A stretch of 64,000 bases of DNA from Lenisia limosa (GCA_001655205.1 LPNZ01010852.1:1-64000); one strand, 5' to 3'; counted from the first letter of the stretch, positions 35,501-48,671 are shown. The notes: generated by a model from the letters alone, not told the origin. Translations and numbers: made by a program.

Positions 35501-38500
35501 GGATGATGAGCTGAGTGCGGGCAATATCCGGACCTGGAAAAATATGAGAACTCGATTTCGTAATCCTCTTCACACTATCCTATCCTATTCAGATAACATT
35601 CTTGATATAAGCAGTGCGTACCGGCAGTGGAAGGGACCTTGTAGGGGAAGTGCTTTCCGTTAGCCTGGGTCAGGTCGAAGTGGGCATTGTTGGCCGTCTG
35701 GGCATGAGCAGAAGATAGAGGGCCATATTGGATAAAATGAGAAGGGTGCAAGATTCAAAACATGTTACATTGTTAAATGGATACATGGTGAGGGCGAATG
35801 AGAACAGCGGAAAGTAGCATACCTTTGAATGGACTTCGACAGAGAACGGAATGTCTGAATTGGTTGGTCTAAGAGGAAACCAGGAACATTTTTTTGTCTT
35901 CAGGTAATATACATGTACAGTGACCGGGATAAGTCTTAACCGATTTGCCAAGTGATATCCCAGGGAAAATCGGTCAAGACTTATCCTGGTCAGTGTACAC
36001 AAATCAAAACAAGGATAATGAAAGAGCGTACTGGTTCCCTTGCAGGTCTTCCAGAAGTCGTCCAAGGCGGTTCTTCTCTCATCCTCAACTGTGGCAGCAG
36101 CACGACGCAAGCTGCAGCGGTAAGGTGTGGAGGGATGAGGAATTGTGGAGGTTTTAAACACAGTTGAAAGCAGAACAAGGCAAACTCATCAACAGTCTGC
36201 GTGGAGACTTCCTTGATGCCGGTGATGGTGTGAAGGTTGTTGTAGCGGATAACCGTGTCTAGGCATGTCAGATGGGTCAACGTGAATTTAAACACTCATA
36301 TATAAAAAAAGTGAGTTTTTCATTAAATCATAAGGATGACAGGACCCACCAGTGAGTTGCGCGTAACCCCAGGTGTGGAAGATTTTGCCTTCGTGCTCGC
36401 CTGACAGGTATGGGAATCCAATGTAGCCACTAAAGTGTCAGAGCACATCGGGCGGGAGGGGGGTCTAACCTCGGGATCTTGAGAGAGTAGTCATGGTAGC
36501 CCTTCTTGGTGGGGTCGGAGTCTTCTCCAGGAAGCTCATGGAAATACTTCGGAACAATTTCGAACTGAAACGTCAAACATGGCAACGGGAGCTGTTAATG
36601 TAGGCCGAGCTTACGTCGATGGGGAGCATCCGGCCGCGGACAGAGTCGGGAAGGGAGTCCTTGACGGTCACCTTGTAGTAGTACAGGCCGCTAAAGCCAT
36701 CGCGGATCGTGACCACGTTAATGTTCTGCATTGTGAGACAAAAGAGCCTTCATGACAAACCTCAAAATCGAAAGCCAGAGGCGCAGTGTCGATGTTGTGG
36801 TCGGAAGGCTCAATAGTAATGTGCTCGCGGATTGAGGGGTCAACAGTCACGTCAATGAAGCTGGAACGTGAGCAATGCTGGCGGTTTTTATATAATGATA
36901 AGACCAGCAGACTTGTACTTCCTGGGCGCGAGGATGGTGTGGACGAAGCCGCTGAGAAGGTCGTGTCCGCTAATGGGCTATACAATGAGCCATGTTGAGC
37001 AGCGAAGCAACTTGCTTCTTGTCATACCATGGCATCGATGACGTCAGATTCGATCGCTCCGTTGACCATGTTCCAGTCAAAGCCGGCGTTGTTGAAGACC
37101 TCGATCTTGATGTACGTGACTGAGCCCTTTTCGAGGATGCATTGAGAGCCGTCGTAGCCTCCAACATAGGTACTAATTGCAACGTCTCCGAAGCTGAAAC
37201 GTCAAAACAATGGCTTGGAAGATAAAGAAACGTTAAAACAACGGTTTTGAAGACAAAGATACTTGAAAAGCCACTCCAGGGGAAATGATGTGCCAAGCAG
37301 GCCTACCCATAATGGTTGATGTAGATGGGCATGGTCCATTCGCGCTCCTCTTCAGGGGGGTCGGCAATCCTGGAATGGTGAATGGAGCGCTCCATGCAAA
37401 GCCGCCTACTCTACGATGCCGAAGTGCAGAGAACTGAACGTGAGAGCCGAGACAGGGATGGCCTCATAGTTCATTTCAAGATCGTGTCTACTCGATAAAA
37501 GATCGCTTCCCTAATACAAATACAGTTCTGAATAAATCTTGGGTCTTTTGTGAAATAACGTCTTCCTTGATTAACTTGTTTCACTATTGACTCCGTACCT
37601 GATGGCAATCATGGTGCTGACGGGGTCGTCAACAATGAGATAAGCGTTGGGTCCGAGGGCTGGGTTCCAGTACACAACTGCTCAGTCAATATCGTTACGA
37701 GATTATTGCTGCTCTTCAATCCTCCCACATCTGCCTCCGTCTTGGACTTTGGTAATGCCTTCCTGCTTGGTGAACTCAAGGGGCTCCAAGCTGTACAGAA
37801 TGTTGATGGTTTCCTGGGGGGGGGGGGGNNNNNNNNNNNNNNNNNNNNNNNNNNNNNNNNNNNNNNNNNNNNNNNNNNNNNNNNNNNNNNNNNNNNNNNN
37901 NNNNNNNNNNNNNNATGATACAGAACAATACCTTGGCGTTTCCTCTGAGTGCGGCGGCGAAGTAGAGCCAGTCACGTGGCGTCGGGGTCTCAAGAAGGTT
38001 GTTGTAGGTATGGATGTTTTCTGCAAGGAGGAAACGAAGTGTAAAGGGGATGATAGAGTAATTAACCCAAGATAAGATACTTGGGGATGATAGAGCAATT
38101 AAACCAAGATACCTGGGGTGTACTGCGGGACAGAGACATCGCAATCGTAGTTAACCAGACGGTCATCATCCTTGTCCAGAGTGTGATCAATGGGGACACT
38201 ACAGGGTAAGATCCGCAGCTGATGCTAACGCTTACATGTTGTTTTGGTACACGTTGAGCGGGTACGTGGCCATGCGGTGGTCGGCCTGACAGGTCAATAT
38301 CATCCCCAATTCAATTCTAAATGCCGTTCTGGTCCGTTTGATGCCCCCTCCCCTACACGAGGGTCAACCTTGATGCGGTTGCGGTTGAAGAGGCAGCCAT
38401 AAATGTTCTTCAGCCCGGTGCGCTGCATGGCTAAAACGTCAAAATCAACACAACGTGCTCGTCATCGGTCGGACCATTGCATGCCCCAGTTACCAGGAGT

Positions 38501-41500
38501 GAGGTTGTCGAGCTTGTCAACAGACACCCATCCGACTTCATCTGTCAGCAGGTCCTTATCCACGGAAATGTCGTTGGACGTTGACTACATTGTGAGCGGC
38601 TTCGGATGGCCAGGATCACAAACCTGTCCGGCAATGAGGGTATGGTCCTTGTTCTGCAGGTTGTCAGACCACCATCCCTTATGGTCTCCATAGCGGCCGT
38701 GTCCTCTGCTTTGTCAGTATTTGTTGCTGCATGAAGTTGATGTATTTGCGCTACAATGTTCTTCAAAAAAAACCCTCCAATGTAAGCAGTATTTCAAAAA
38801 GAACTCACCTGTCAGGCGAATAGGCCATGTTGTATCCGACACCCTTGAAGAGTGGGAAGGCAATGATGTTGTGGGGGTGCTTGGAATGGTCGATATTGGG
38901 AATGCGGTTGTCCATGTCTGAAGCGTGAAAACGGCTTTAACGCTAGTCACTCACGGTTTTTGTCGCCCTGTCACTCACGGTATTTGTAGCCGATGTCGAA
39001 CGGGGTGTCATCGTAGTCGTAGTGCTGAAGGTTCCACATGTTCTCCTTGATGTAGTTCTTGGGCCAGTAGTCCGCGGTCTGCTTCATGTAGTTGAAGGGA
39101 TTGCAGTATGGGTCGGGGTCCACGGCTGAATCGTGTCAATATCACATGAAAGAAAGGAAGTACAATTAAAGCGTATTGTAATAGTATACTACATAGGTAT
39201 ATGATGTATTGCAATATACTACAAGGTAATATATGATAATGCTAAATAGTTGGTTGTTAACACAAAAAAAGCAGACAATGTCCGCAGCACCCACCCTTTT
39301 CGGTGTTCATTCTGTGGAAGGTGGGCAGGTCCTTGAGACCGTCGCATCCGTCATACCACTCCTCCGTGGCAGCGCAATGCTTGGCTTGCTACAATGTCAC
39401 AAAATGATATCAATGTTGCTGGCTAAACGGTTTTCCCAATTATGATTTGAAGACAACAAAAAGAGAAAAAGAAAACCGGGCCAGACCTGGATGAGATCAC
39501 GTTGTTCGTCATTCATTTCTTGACAAGCCAGGGTGGTCTCCTCCTTCATACATGCGCCATAAGAAGCATCAAAGGCGGTCTGGTGGGTTAGAGGGCACTA
39601 TGAGTGTTCTTCATTTGGGTTAAAAAAAAAAAGAAAATCATCAATATGAAGGTCTTTTTTTGGAACGCACGTTGAGGTACTGAGTAGTTGACTGGAAGTC
39701 GTCAGTGAGCTTGCCGTCAAGCTGCCCGTCAAGGAACTTCCTGAAGGGCTTGCTGGTGAAAAGGTACTCGTTGGCCTGGCAGTATGTTGGCTCAAAGGAC
39801 TTGGGATAGTTGTTGATGAGTTTGACTTGCGCCTTGATCGTCATCTCCTCGTCTGAAGNNNNNNNNNNNNNNNNNNNNNNNNNNNNNNNNNNNNNNNNNN
39901 NNNNNNNNNNNNNNNNNNNNNNNNNNNNNNNNNNNNNNNNNNNNNNNNNNNNNNNNNNNAACTCCTAACAAAAAGGATGAACAGCTTACCTCTTGTTGTA
40001 TTGGTGATGGACAGCCTCGAAAGTTGTGGTCATCCAGAAGTTACTGAATGATTACTCAAGTAATATATAGAATTCCTCAACAAAGAGAAAGCCGCAGCAC
40101 CAACCGAAGCGGAGGGGGAATGGGAGGAATGTCGAAATACACAGTGCGGATGGGCTGGTGCCATTGCCGTCCCCAGATATCCTTCCTGCGGCGTTAACGG
40201 ACCTGGCACGCAGTACGCCTACCAAGACATGTGCGACGTGACAGGGATGGCAGGGATGCTGAGCGACAGGCCAGTGTTGACGTACTCCCGGAAGGGCACG
40301 GAGGAGATACCGAGGGTCACGGCCATGTTGAAGGCATTGGAACGTGACACCACACCGGTGCTGAGGGATGTTAACTGTTCTTGCATGGCTTGTTTGGTTA
40401 CCTTGCTTGAGGGTGGAACTCAATGGCACCCCACACGGTCTGATGGGCCTTCATTTCCTGGACGTAATGGGCGGTGCGAACCTGGGGGGTGAATCCAATA
40501 CTTAAGTAAAGCAAGACATTGAAGAGTGGTACAACTCCTTTAAAAAGACGTCAATGAGTGGTACGACGAAATTAGTTGTCCCTCCTACAATGGGGTTGAT
40601 GGCCTCGTAAGGCATCATGTAGGTTTCGTTGTTAAACGTTCCGCGCGAGAGGCGATGATGCAGCCTGAATTGTCAGTTTGGCCGAATTATGTTTGCGAGT
40701 ATCCCCATTAAATTGTATCTTTAGATTTTGTGAAAGAAGTGACATTGAGACGTATGAAGAAATGAATAACGTACTTGATGGCGGGTAAGTCGTAATACAA
40801 AGTCTTGTTCATTGTCACGGTAGAGTAGTCGGTGTCGACAACGGTAAAAGCCTCATAAGGACGCTCGGCGTTGGGAATGGACATGTCGAACTCCAGCCTG
40901 AACGTCAACCAAGCAAGAAGCCAGCTTACTTGGAGGCTTCGAAGTCGACTGTGAAGACGTCTGGAGCACCGGAAAGGTACTGGAAGACAACCTCCATCTG
41001 CGAGTCCTTGCCGTCGCTTTCGTTGGGCATGTTGCCGCGACGGAAATACATCTCAACAACGTTGCCCGTCACGGTCGTGGAAATAACCGCCACCTAGGCC
41101 ATAAGCTGTCTTTGATGGCCATAAGCTGTTTTTTTTATAAGGAACCGGACACGCACCTGGTCCGCAGCGAATGTGATTGCTTCGAGCTCAATGGCGTTGG
41201 CTGGGAGGGTCACACCAGCAGGCAGCGTGAATCTGCAGATACCGCCTCGTCTATTGCGTTAGAACAGAACTTGTCAAATAAGGCTTGGTGTTGTGACTGG
41301 TGGCAACAGACCTGGTCAGCTCCGGTTTGAGGATGAAAGTGCCTCTCCAGGCGTACAGAATACGGACGTTGTTGTAGGTACCGTAGCTGGGATATGAAAT
41401 CCAAAGTAGACCTACTTGACATCTTCCATTGAGGGGTCGTAGTACCACTCGTTCTCTCCGTTGATTCCAATCTCCTTGACAAAATACATGGCCTCGTCTC

Positions 41501-44500
41501 CGCTGGTGATCTGCTGTTGGCCGTAGGCAAGCTGCGGAGTTAATGCTACCATCAAGATGAATATTAGGGCTCAGCTTTGCATCATTAAGAGAGGACATGA
41601 TGATGAAACACATACCGCGACCGGCATAAGCCAATGAGTGAGACGGGTCTTGCCACCAGTCAAGGCGTCCAGAGCCTCCAGGTCGACCTTGTTGTTGTCA
41701 CAGCGCTCCAGAAGGCCGTTACTGTAGTGGTGTGACTTCTTGCCACGGGGGTAGTAGGCTCCTGAGGCCTTGGTGGAGTCGAAGTAGCCTTCAACAACCT
41801 TGTTACCGGAGGCGCCGCCGTAGCCGGAGATGCAATCCTACAATGTCAGACGGACAGGTGATACGTTGGAATGAGATTCTACTTACGACACTTCACACTG
41901 CCATCATGTTTATCCAAAGATTATGGACATAACCCAAGATGGGTGGGGCTGTAGTTGATTTGGACATACCCCAAGATGGGTGGGGCTGTAGTTATCGACA
42001 GTGTAGATGTCACCACTGTTGTAGCCTTCACTATGGGGGTATTTGGCTACACAAATCAATGACGCATCGAACATTAAGGTAAATACATATAATAGGCCTT
42101 GACTAATTGCACTCCTCGCAACCCACTGAAGATGGTTTTGAGGTAGAACGTGTCAACACGCGAGAACAGCAGCTCGGCCTTGAGCCTGTTGCCGTCAGGA
42201 TGCATGGCCCATGAGGGTGGCGCTCCTCCAGCAAACTGTCAGTGTCAGTGTTGGATTGAAATCATACAGTGAAGGATAATAGTTCAAGACTTATCTCAGT
42301 CACTGTAGGTACAACAATGTTTCAATTCATTACGACGCCAACTCACGGCGTCGTCAATGGGGTGCGAAGCGTAGCCCTCCACAGTGTTCAGATCGTGGAA
42401 CGGCATGAGGCGCTGAGTGGCGTGCTCGTAGAACTGCGCACTGTCGGCGAAGTAGGCCTGATGGTAAGAGCTTGATTCAAAGCCTAGGAAACGTTGACTG
42501 ATTCAAAGCCTGGAAAACGTTGAACATTCGGATCTCACCTGCTTGATGACGTTCTTGTCATGGTCCATGTTAGTGGCCATGTTACTGCCGGGAACTAGAT
42601 GGTCAGAAGAGCCACTATCACGCTGGTGACAAAAGCCCGACACACACCTTTGTTCATGTCTTCGATGGGGTCGCCACCGACACCGTCAGGAATGACCTCG
42701 GCACGGGGGTACTTGAAGAACTTGACGGGAGTGTCCCAGTTGGCTCCGAGCCTGTTGTTGCGACTGGCGAACAGACGGAAGTCCAGGAAGTCCTCCTCGC
42801 GAGGGTCTTCAAAAGACGTCATGGGGTAGACATAGTCGGCCACCTGTGGAGTCAGAGAAAAGAGGCTGGTGACTCACCTTATTGACCTCCTTCTTGTAGT
42901 ACATGTAGTCGAAAGTCAGCGGCGTGCACGTGCCCTAGACGGTGATGACAGATCAGAGATCAGCCTACGAGTTGGTCAGAGCCGTCAAGGACGGGTGACA
43001 CGAGGGCAATGGTGTTGGTGTGCCAAACGTCAAGCGCCATCGTCTCTTCCTGGAGAAAATCAACCTCAAAATTGACTTGAAAAGCGCGAAAGCAATTAGA
43101 TATGGACACGCCGGCGCACCTTGTTCTCAGCCCACACGACTTGGTCGGTGAACGCACCCTTGCCCGGGATGGGGTAGTGACCGAGAGGGTCGAGGTTGGC
43201 GTCGGTTCGGATGAGGGCCGCCATTGCGGCGGCGATGGTGATGGCTCCGTAGTCGGCTGTGATCTGGAGATCGTTTCTCCTGAGGCGGGTTATCAAGGAG
43301 GAAAGCATGGAACAGATGCTGATGAAAAAAAAAAGCAGAAAGAAAAAAACTAGGGCAAAATGAGGATGTGATTACCATGGGATAGTGTAGAGGATGACAG
43401 GCTGGATGAGAGGGACGGCGTCACGGACTTGGGTGATTAAAACGTCCTCGATGAAGATCTGTAAAGTTAGATGGAGCTTGCAGTGCCACGTCATCATTAC
43501 CTTGAAAGTGACAGACATTTGACGATGTGCAGGCACACCCATGTCTGAGGCGCAGATGTAACTGAACGGTAAGACAGGAACGCCTAGAACGCGCGAGGAA
43601 GTCGTTAACCAGGGCCTACCGGAGATTCCTGTCCATGAACTCGGGGGCCGTGGTCCCGGGCTGGAGCGAGCAGCCGGCTGGCGCTTCGATGACATAGCAG
43701 CCTTGGGCAATGAACACCTTCAGAGGTCAGTCAGCACAAGGGGTGGGGGTGGGATTTCAGCTTCGAATCGAAAATAAACAAGAGACCTCCGCTGACCTCA
43801 AAACTGTTGACGGTGATCTCTTGATCGTAGACGTTCATCATTGTGGAGCTGACCTGGACCAGTCACAACACCATTGAAGACCTACAGAAAGCTGAATCTG
43901 CTCGAGGGCAGGGATGACCTCAACGGGGGTGTCGACAGCCGAGTTGAGCACCAGAGGACGAGAGGTAGCGGCCCACACCGGGGAGAGAATGTACGGGTAA
44001 TAAGTGGAAGATCTGAAAAAGTGAGACGCAGACGACCTCCGGTAGCGCTTACCCAAGAGGCCGTCCAAGATTGATGTAGACCTGACCCTTGCCGTAGAAG
44101 CGGTGCATGAGCATGGGAGCAGGATCGGTGACACGCACAGTGTCCATGACGCCGCTGATGATGTTCTTCTTGAAGTACTCCACAGTGGTCATATCAACGG
44201 TCGCGACAGTCTATGGTCATTAACAGCACTGCGCAGCCAACCTTGAGAGAGCCCTGCTTGGCCACGACGGGGATGGTGCTGATTCCGATGCGGCGCCGGC
44301 GGTCACTTTCCTCTTGGCTCCACTACACCGTGAGACAAATCGACTTAGAGAAGGAGCAAACCTTGAGGGCGGAGAAGCAGGCCATGCGGTGGGCAAAGGC
44401 CTCGTCAGTGTCGCCGAGAGTGCCCTGGTCTGTGATGTTAGAGCTCTTTCATTATCTGTCTCGACGCCAACCAGGCATGTCAAGAAGGTCGCAGCCCTCA

Positions 44501-46296
44501 ATGTAGGCGCTAGACTTGCTCTTGACTGTGTCCAGAACATTGGTCATGTCGAAAGTGCCGGAAGTAACCTGGTGAAATAAGACGGAAAATGGATTGGGTC
44601 CCATTACAGGACTCGCATACCAGGTTAAGCTTCTCAGCAATCCAGGCACCCTTTTGCGAAGCGAAAACAGTTCCACCTGCAAAGTTAGGGATGATAAATG
44701 CGATAAGGGATTGGTAATCTGCCAGTTCACCCACCAGATGACACCCAGCTGCGGATCTTGCTGGCACCGCCGCTGCCAATCTTGTTCATGATCTGGTCAA
44801 CACCAAGAGCTAAAATGTGAACAATGTGCTGACAGAAGAAGACAAACTGCACATGCCTCATAAACAACACAAAAGTATTAGTTCAACAAACCATAGATGT
44901 TGCTAATGATGAGAGTCTCGAAGCGGCGCTGGCCGTTGCTGGCCATGAGAATGCCTTCCTTGATGTCGTTGGGGGTGACAAGAACCAGGGACGCTTCCTC
45001 GGGAGTGGCTGAAACGTCAAGCTGTGACTTTCAATGCATCATTATCAAAACACTGTCTTTCCTCCCACCAGTGTCGGCAATGTACTTGTGGTAGCCGTCG
45101 GAGTCCTGTATAAGGGTTAAGTTTACGAGTTCCCTCAAAGCAACAAATCAACCGCTCCCCAAGTCAAACAAATTGCTCCAACCAAACGCCTACCCAGCAT
45201 TGCTTGAAGCGAGAGCCAGTCCAGGACTTCAGGGGGCTGCAGAAGCTGGAGGCCTCGGGGAACAGAGGCATCTTCTCCCCTTGTACGGTGCCCTCTGACT
45301 GGTTCGTGAGACGACATAAAAAGAAACTAGAGAAAAAAACTTACATAGAGAATAGCAACACCACCATTGTAGATAGCCTTGGCTTTGGTGGCGTCCATAT
45401 CAGTGTTAGCAAAGATGCGGTAGATGAAGGCTTCAGCAATGTCCTCATCCTCAAGCCCAGCACTGGACAGGCTGATGATGGCACCCTGATTGGTCACAAT
45501 TATACCTTTTACAGTCCTTTAACATTTTACGACAAAAAAATAAACGCATTTCCTTTTTAACAATGTCAAAATATGCTCTTCACTCACAACCTAATCAAGA
45601 AACTCCAATATAGGCATGTATGTGTTTCATATCAAAAGAACTAATATACCGCCACAGCTCACATCAGGGAAGTGGATAGCAGTTGAGTTGACTGTCTTGG
45701 TGAAAGCGTAGGGGTAAACCAAGAGTTGAGCTCTATGGAGACGGAGATTTGATGATACAAAGCGATAAGCGTTGTAAATTGATTTTGTAGTCAGTTCATC
45801 GTAGGCGTCAGTGGAGTGAAGGTACTAGAAAGGTAAATCGAAATCGGAAGAATAGTAAATCAACCCTCGGACATGCTACGCGCTGTGCATACCTGTATTT
45901 GTCCAAAAGGAATAAAGGCAACTTCATCAACAGAGATTGGTTCAATGCCACGTCTATGGCCATTCACTAAAAAATATAATGTCGGACCAAATCCCAAGGA
46001 TTTATATTGACTCTCAAACCTTCATTGCCATCAGCAGAAAGTCCTGCAAAAGAACCAGTAGCATCCAACTCAGCGTCTTTGTTGATACTATTGCGGGAGA
46101 CGAATGGCAGACCGGTATCTGCTTCAAATTCATTCGGATAGTCTTCAAGGGGATCAGTGGGGAACTGGACTTCTCTATCCCTCTCTTCAACAGTGTTTTC
46201 TAGCGGAAGAGTTTTAAAGGGGAGCACCTCAAAACATGACGCCAAAGAGAGAAACGTTAAAAATATTGTTAATAGTAGCCTAAAGGAGCCTCTCAT
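32541..46296 (-). CDS. Giant type I membrane protein with large beta-rich ectodomain (unrecognised family)
   Basis: Starts MRGSFRLLLTIFLTFLSLAS, a signal peptide. The N-terminal part contains alternating beta/alpha stretches such as ILMASNGQRRFETLIISNIY, WVSSGGTVFASQKGAWIAEK and APMLMHRFYGKGQVYINLGR, which resemble class I glutamine-amidotransferase-like (GATase1) folds seen in surface proteins; this is a weak inference. The long middle is beta-rich with CARDB/Ig-like character (e.g. KGSVTYIKIEVFNNAGFDWN). Near the C-terminus comes FLLFFLTSGGIMAAAAVFYL followed by RR, a single membrane helix with stop-transfer. The tail is about 150 residues: a basic part, an acidic part (DGDDDDAAAA) and the end RLWHRMRHACCGWKDVER with TGA at 32541-32543. 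Tens of short introns and three gaps occur. Product well over 2,000 residues. Likely a cell-surface or endomembrane protein; role unknown. Confidence 0.8.
33532..33616. other. Assembly gap in giant membrane-protein gene
   Basis: Run of N bordered by a G tract on the + strand. On the sense strand this is a C tract running straight into the acceptor CAG before the exon encoding VHYRIIATTLSG. Confidence 0.93.
34909..34990. repeat. MITE-like element, family B copy 1 (giant-gene intron)
   Basis: 82 bp counting the flanking TA pair. Inverted ends are CTGTGACCAGGATAAGTCTT and its complement ending AGACTTATCCCAGTCACTG, both flanked by TA. Confidence 0.85.
35916..35997. repeat. MITE-like element, family B copy 2 (giant-gene intron)
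   Basis: Also 82 bp with its TA pair. Inverted ends begin CAGTGACCGGGATAAGTC and finish ACTTATCCTGGTCAGTG. It shares AATCGGTCAAGACTTATCC with copy 1. Confidence 0.87.
37829..37914. other. Assembly gap in giant membrane-protein gene
   Basis: Run of N bordered on the + strand by a G tract, i.e. a sense-strand C tract abutting the acceptor before ETINILYSLEPLEFTKQ. Confidence 0.93.
39858..39959. other. Assembly gap in giant membrane-protein gene
   Basis: Run of N between exons encoding WMTTTFEAVHHQYNKR (upstream in the gene) and DEEMTIKAQVKLINNYPKS. Confidence 0.93.
41927..41996. repeat. Tandem duplication in or next to an intron of the giant gene
   Basis: Two copies of a unit containing CCCAAGATGGGTGGGGCTGT, separated by a short AT-rich stretch. 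The second copy is the coding one (sense YSPTHLG), so the first is an exon-derived copy displaced into non-coding sequence. Confidence 0.7.
42265..42307. repeat. Internally deleted family B element, copy 3 (giant-gene intron)
   Basis: 43 bp flanked by TA. Left end TACAGTGA, right part TTCAAGACTTATCTCAGTCA ending CTGTA, with the interior of the 82-bp form missing. Confidence 0.75.
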
Positions 46297-46640
46297 CTTT
46301 CCGAAAAAAAGTAGCGAACTTTATTGGAGAAACAAGTATGGAGGTTTTGATAACCAACGTCTACACAACTAAACTAACATATAACAAGTAATTTTTGCCG
46401 CTGATGAAAGCATTTTTTTTAAACGATAATATTGTTTCAAAGTCATCCCCAGGTGATGTTATTATATTTGCAAATTGGCATTTTCCAAATCCAGAATTTT
46501 CAATCGCACTATCACTGCTCAATAATATTATATATATTATCAGTATATTATCGAAGAAGAGAAGAATATATTATATAGTATAAAATTAGATTCTTCATAT
46601 AATACAACCAACCATGTTGCTTTCCGCTCTTATTTTAATA
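46297..46640. promoter_or_regulatory. AT-rich spacer between divergent genes
   Basis: Very AT-rich, with TATATATTAT runs near 46525-46580. It should hold the promoter of the giant membrane-protein gene and probably that of the next gene. An ATG at 46614 meets a stop after nine codons unless spliced, so the first exon of the + strand gene is not resolved. Confidence 0.45.
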
Positions 46641-48671
46641 TAGTTTGTGGGTGTGGATTTATGGAATCTTGAATGGGTAAGACCTTTTAAAAAAATGATA
46701 ATTAATAGTCATTGAATTTTTGATTAATTAGTTCATGTAACTTACTTCAGCCTATTGTCATCTACCTTCGTTTTGGTGACACCATTTTCTCTTGGGATTG
46801 ATGGTAACCCAACGTTCAATACCATAAAGTGAGTGAATGTCGTACTTTTAGCTTACGTTTCAGAGTTCTTGGAACACCAACAGATCCTAATGATGCTGCA
46901 ACTGTTGTAAGCAATCAGTGTTTTTTTTTTTGCAAAGCTTTAACTAATCAGCAACATGTACACGATAAGTTAGCAGCTGAGGTTGCAACCCTCAAAGAGT
47001 TCATGGTGAACAGTACTGGTGGGTCAAGCATATGTCAATTATACAGTGTACTCCCTTCTTTTAGTTGTTCTCACTCTTTTTCCCTCCAGCTATCTATCCA
47101 AGTTGTTGGCCGGCACGCTTTACAGGGGTTGCTGCTTTCTATAGCCTTTATTTGGATGACGAAATTGTTAAAGGTTGTAATTTAGCAACTAGATGCTCTT
47201 CCAGAAAGCAACTTTAATTGTGTAGTGTGGTGTAGAGAAGATGGATATGGCCTTATTGCTGCCCTTCAAACTGATCAAACCCCCTCTACTGTTTGTCACC
47301 TGCTTAACCACTTGTCTTATCCAACAGTTTACCTTAGATCAACATCAACAGTATGGACAGGCTGACGGAGCTGTAAGACACTTGTTTTAGTTGATGGTTT
47401 AGTTCCTACTTCACCCTGACAATTACAATGGACATCTCAAGTTCTCTATCTTGCCTAACGACAAAGATTTCCAGTTTGAGTGCAGAGTATGTAGGGAATA
47501 CAAATACTAGCTTTTCACTCCGCAACGAAAATTCCAATGTGAATAACCATTCCCAGTCAGCAGTCGAAGACTCCTGGTCCGTATACGATGCAACCGTGCC
47601 TGTGGATATGGACCTTGGTACTGTCGGCCAGTACGGCGCCGTGGATACTGGAGAATGGATTGCGGTTGATACTTTGGTTGGTTCATGGTTGACCATCATT
47701 GGGATACACTTCAACAAAGAGACTGAAATTTTTGTTAAAAGTTTCACTACAATAGGGCGATTAAATTAGTTTTTTTTTTTGTTAAATTTTTAAATATTTA
47801 ATAAATTTTGCCAAGCGATTAAATTTTCAATTATTTAAGTTTTTTTGGGGGGAAGGGGGTTCCCCAGGTATTTGAATAGTACCCCATTGACTCTCTCCCC
47901 CGCTTGCCACCCAAAGCTCGCTTCCGCTTTTCCTCTTCTCATTTTGATGGAAGAACTCCCCCAAGATATTGCAGATGCCGTTTTCGATTACCATGGAGAT
48001 GATGGTGCCATCCCCGCCCACCCCCTCACACCTCTTCCCAATTGCTAACTGTTTCACATGCACTCGTTATGAAAAAAGGAGAGCTACCAAACATAAGGTG
48101 CTTGGCACCCTGAGGGTATTTCCTCAAGGCGGTAAAAAAATATTTAAATATTACTTTTCCCATTTTTCAAATATTTGAAGTCTAAATATTAAAAACAAAA
48201 TAAATATTGTAAATAAGACCTAATATTTGGAAAATATTTTATTATTATTTGATAATTTAATCGCCCTAATCATCGCTTCAGTTATTATTACAATCCTAGC
48301 ATAGGTAACCTTTTTAGAATCTCAGTGGTCGTGGAGGAATATTTGTATGTGGAAGTAGTGTCCAGGTATGTTAAAACAGGAGACAGCCATGTAAGACTAT
48401 TGTTTTATCATGTTTCAGAGCGCGCATGGAGGTATTGGTCTGTGTCAGGGAACCCCTGTGAATAATGGATCGTTTGACAATCATTTGTTTGTGGTCTGGT
48501 TTTTTGCGTTATCTTCTAGGGCATCTCTGAGCTTCAACCCAAGTGAAGCAGCAATTGGATGCAATGGGGTTGGAGATAGGAACAGTGGAAACTCTCAGGT
48601 AAGTTGATAATTTCAAAAAAAAAATATTATAATTTATTACTCAGATCCGTGTTTGGCTTGACCTTAACTAA
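46641..48671 (+). CDS. Unrecognised, probably extracellular protein (fragmentary exon model)
   Basis: Candidate exons in + order: FVGVDLWNLEW, VLGTPTDPNDAAT, QHVHDKLAAEVATLKEFMVN, AIYPSCWPARFTGVAAFYSL followed by YLDDEIVK, SNFNCVVWCREDGYGLIAAL, PDNYNGHLKFSILPNDKDFQ, WSVYDATVPVDMDLGTVGQY, then after the TIR element GGIFVCGSSVQ, SAHGGIGLCQGTPVNN, SLSFNPSEAAIGCNGVGD and IRVWLDLN with TAA at 48669-48671. Scattered cysteines and Gly/Asn-rich loops suggest an exported protein. I do not recognise the family. The first exon and many junctions are unresolved. A 512-bp transposon-like element interrupts the locus; it may lie in an intron or break the gene. Confidence 0.5.
47755..48266. mobile_element. 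512-bp TIR element (non-autonomous DNA transposon)
   Basis: Ends GGGCGATTAAATTA and TAATTTAATCGCCC are perfect inverted repeats, each flanked by TA (47753-47754 and 48267-48268), i.e. a TA target duplication as in Tc1/mariner/pogo-like elements. The AT-rich subterminal parts also pair loosely. The GC-richer middle (about 47850-48130) has short open frames on both strands but no transposase. The middle may be captured host sequence. Confidence 0.8.

Noticed and set aside
47845-48048. 67-codon gene inside the TIR element
   Set aside because: Short, with no start context or similarity, and an opposing open frame exists on the other strand.
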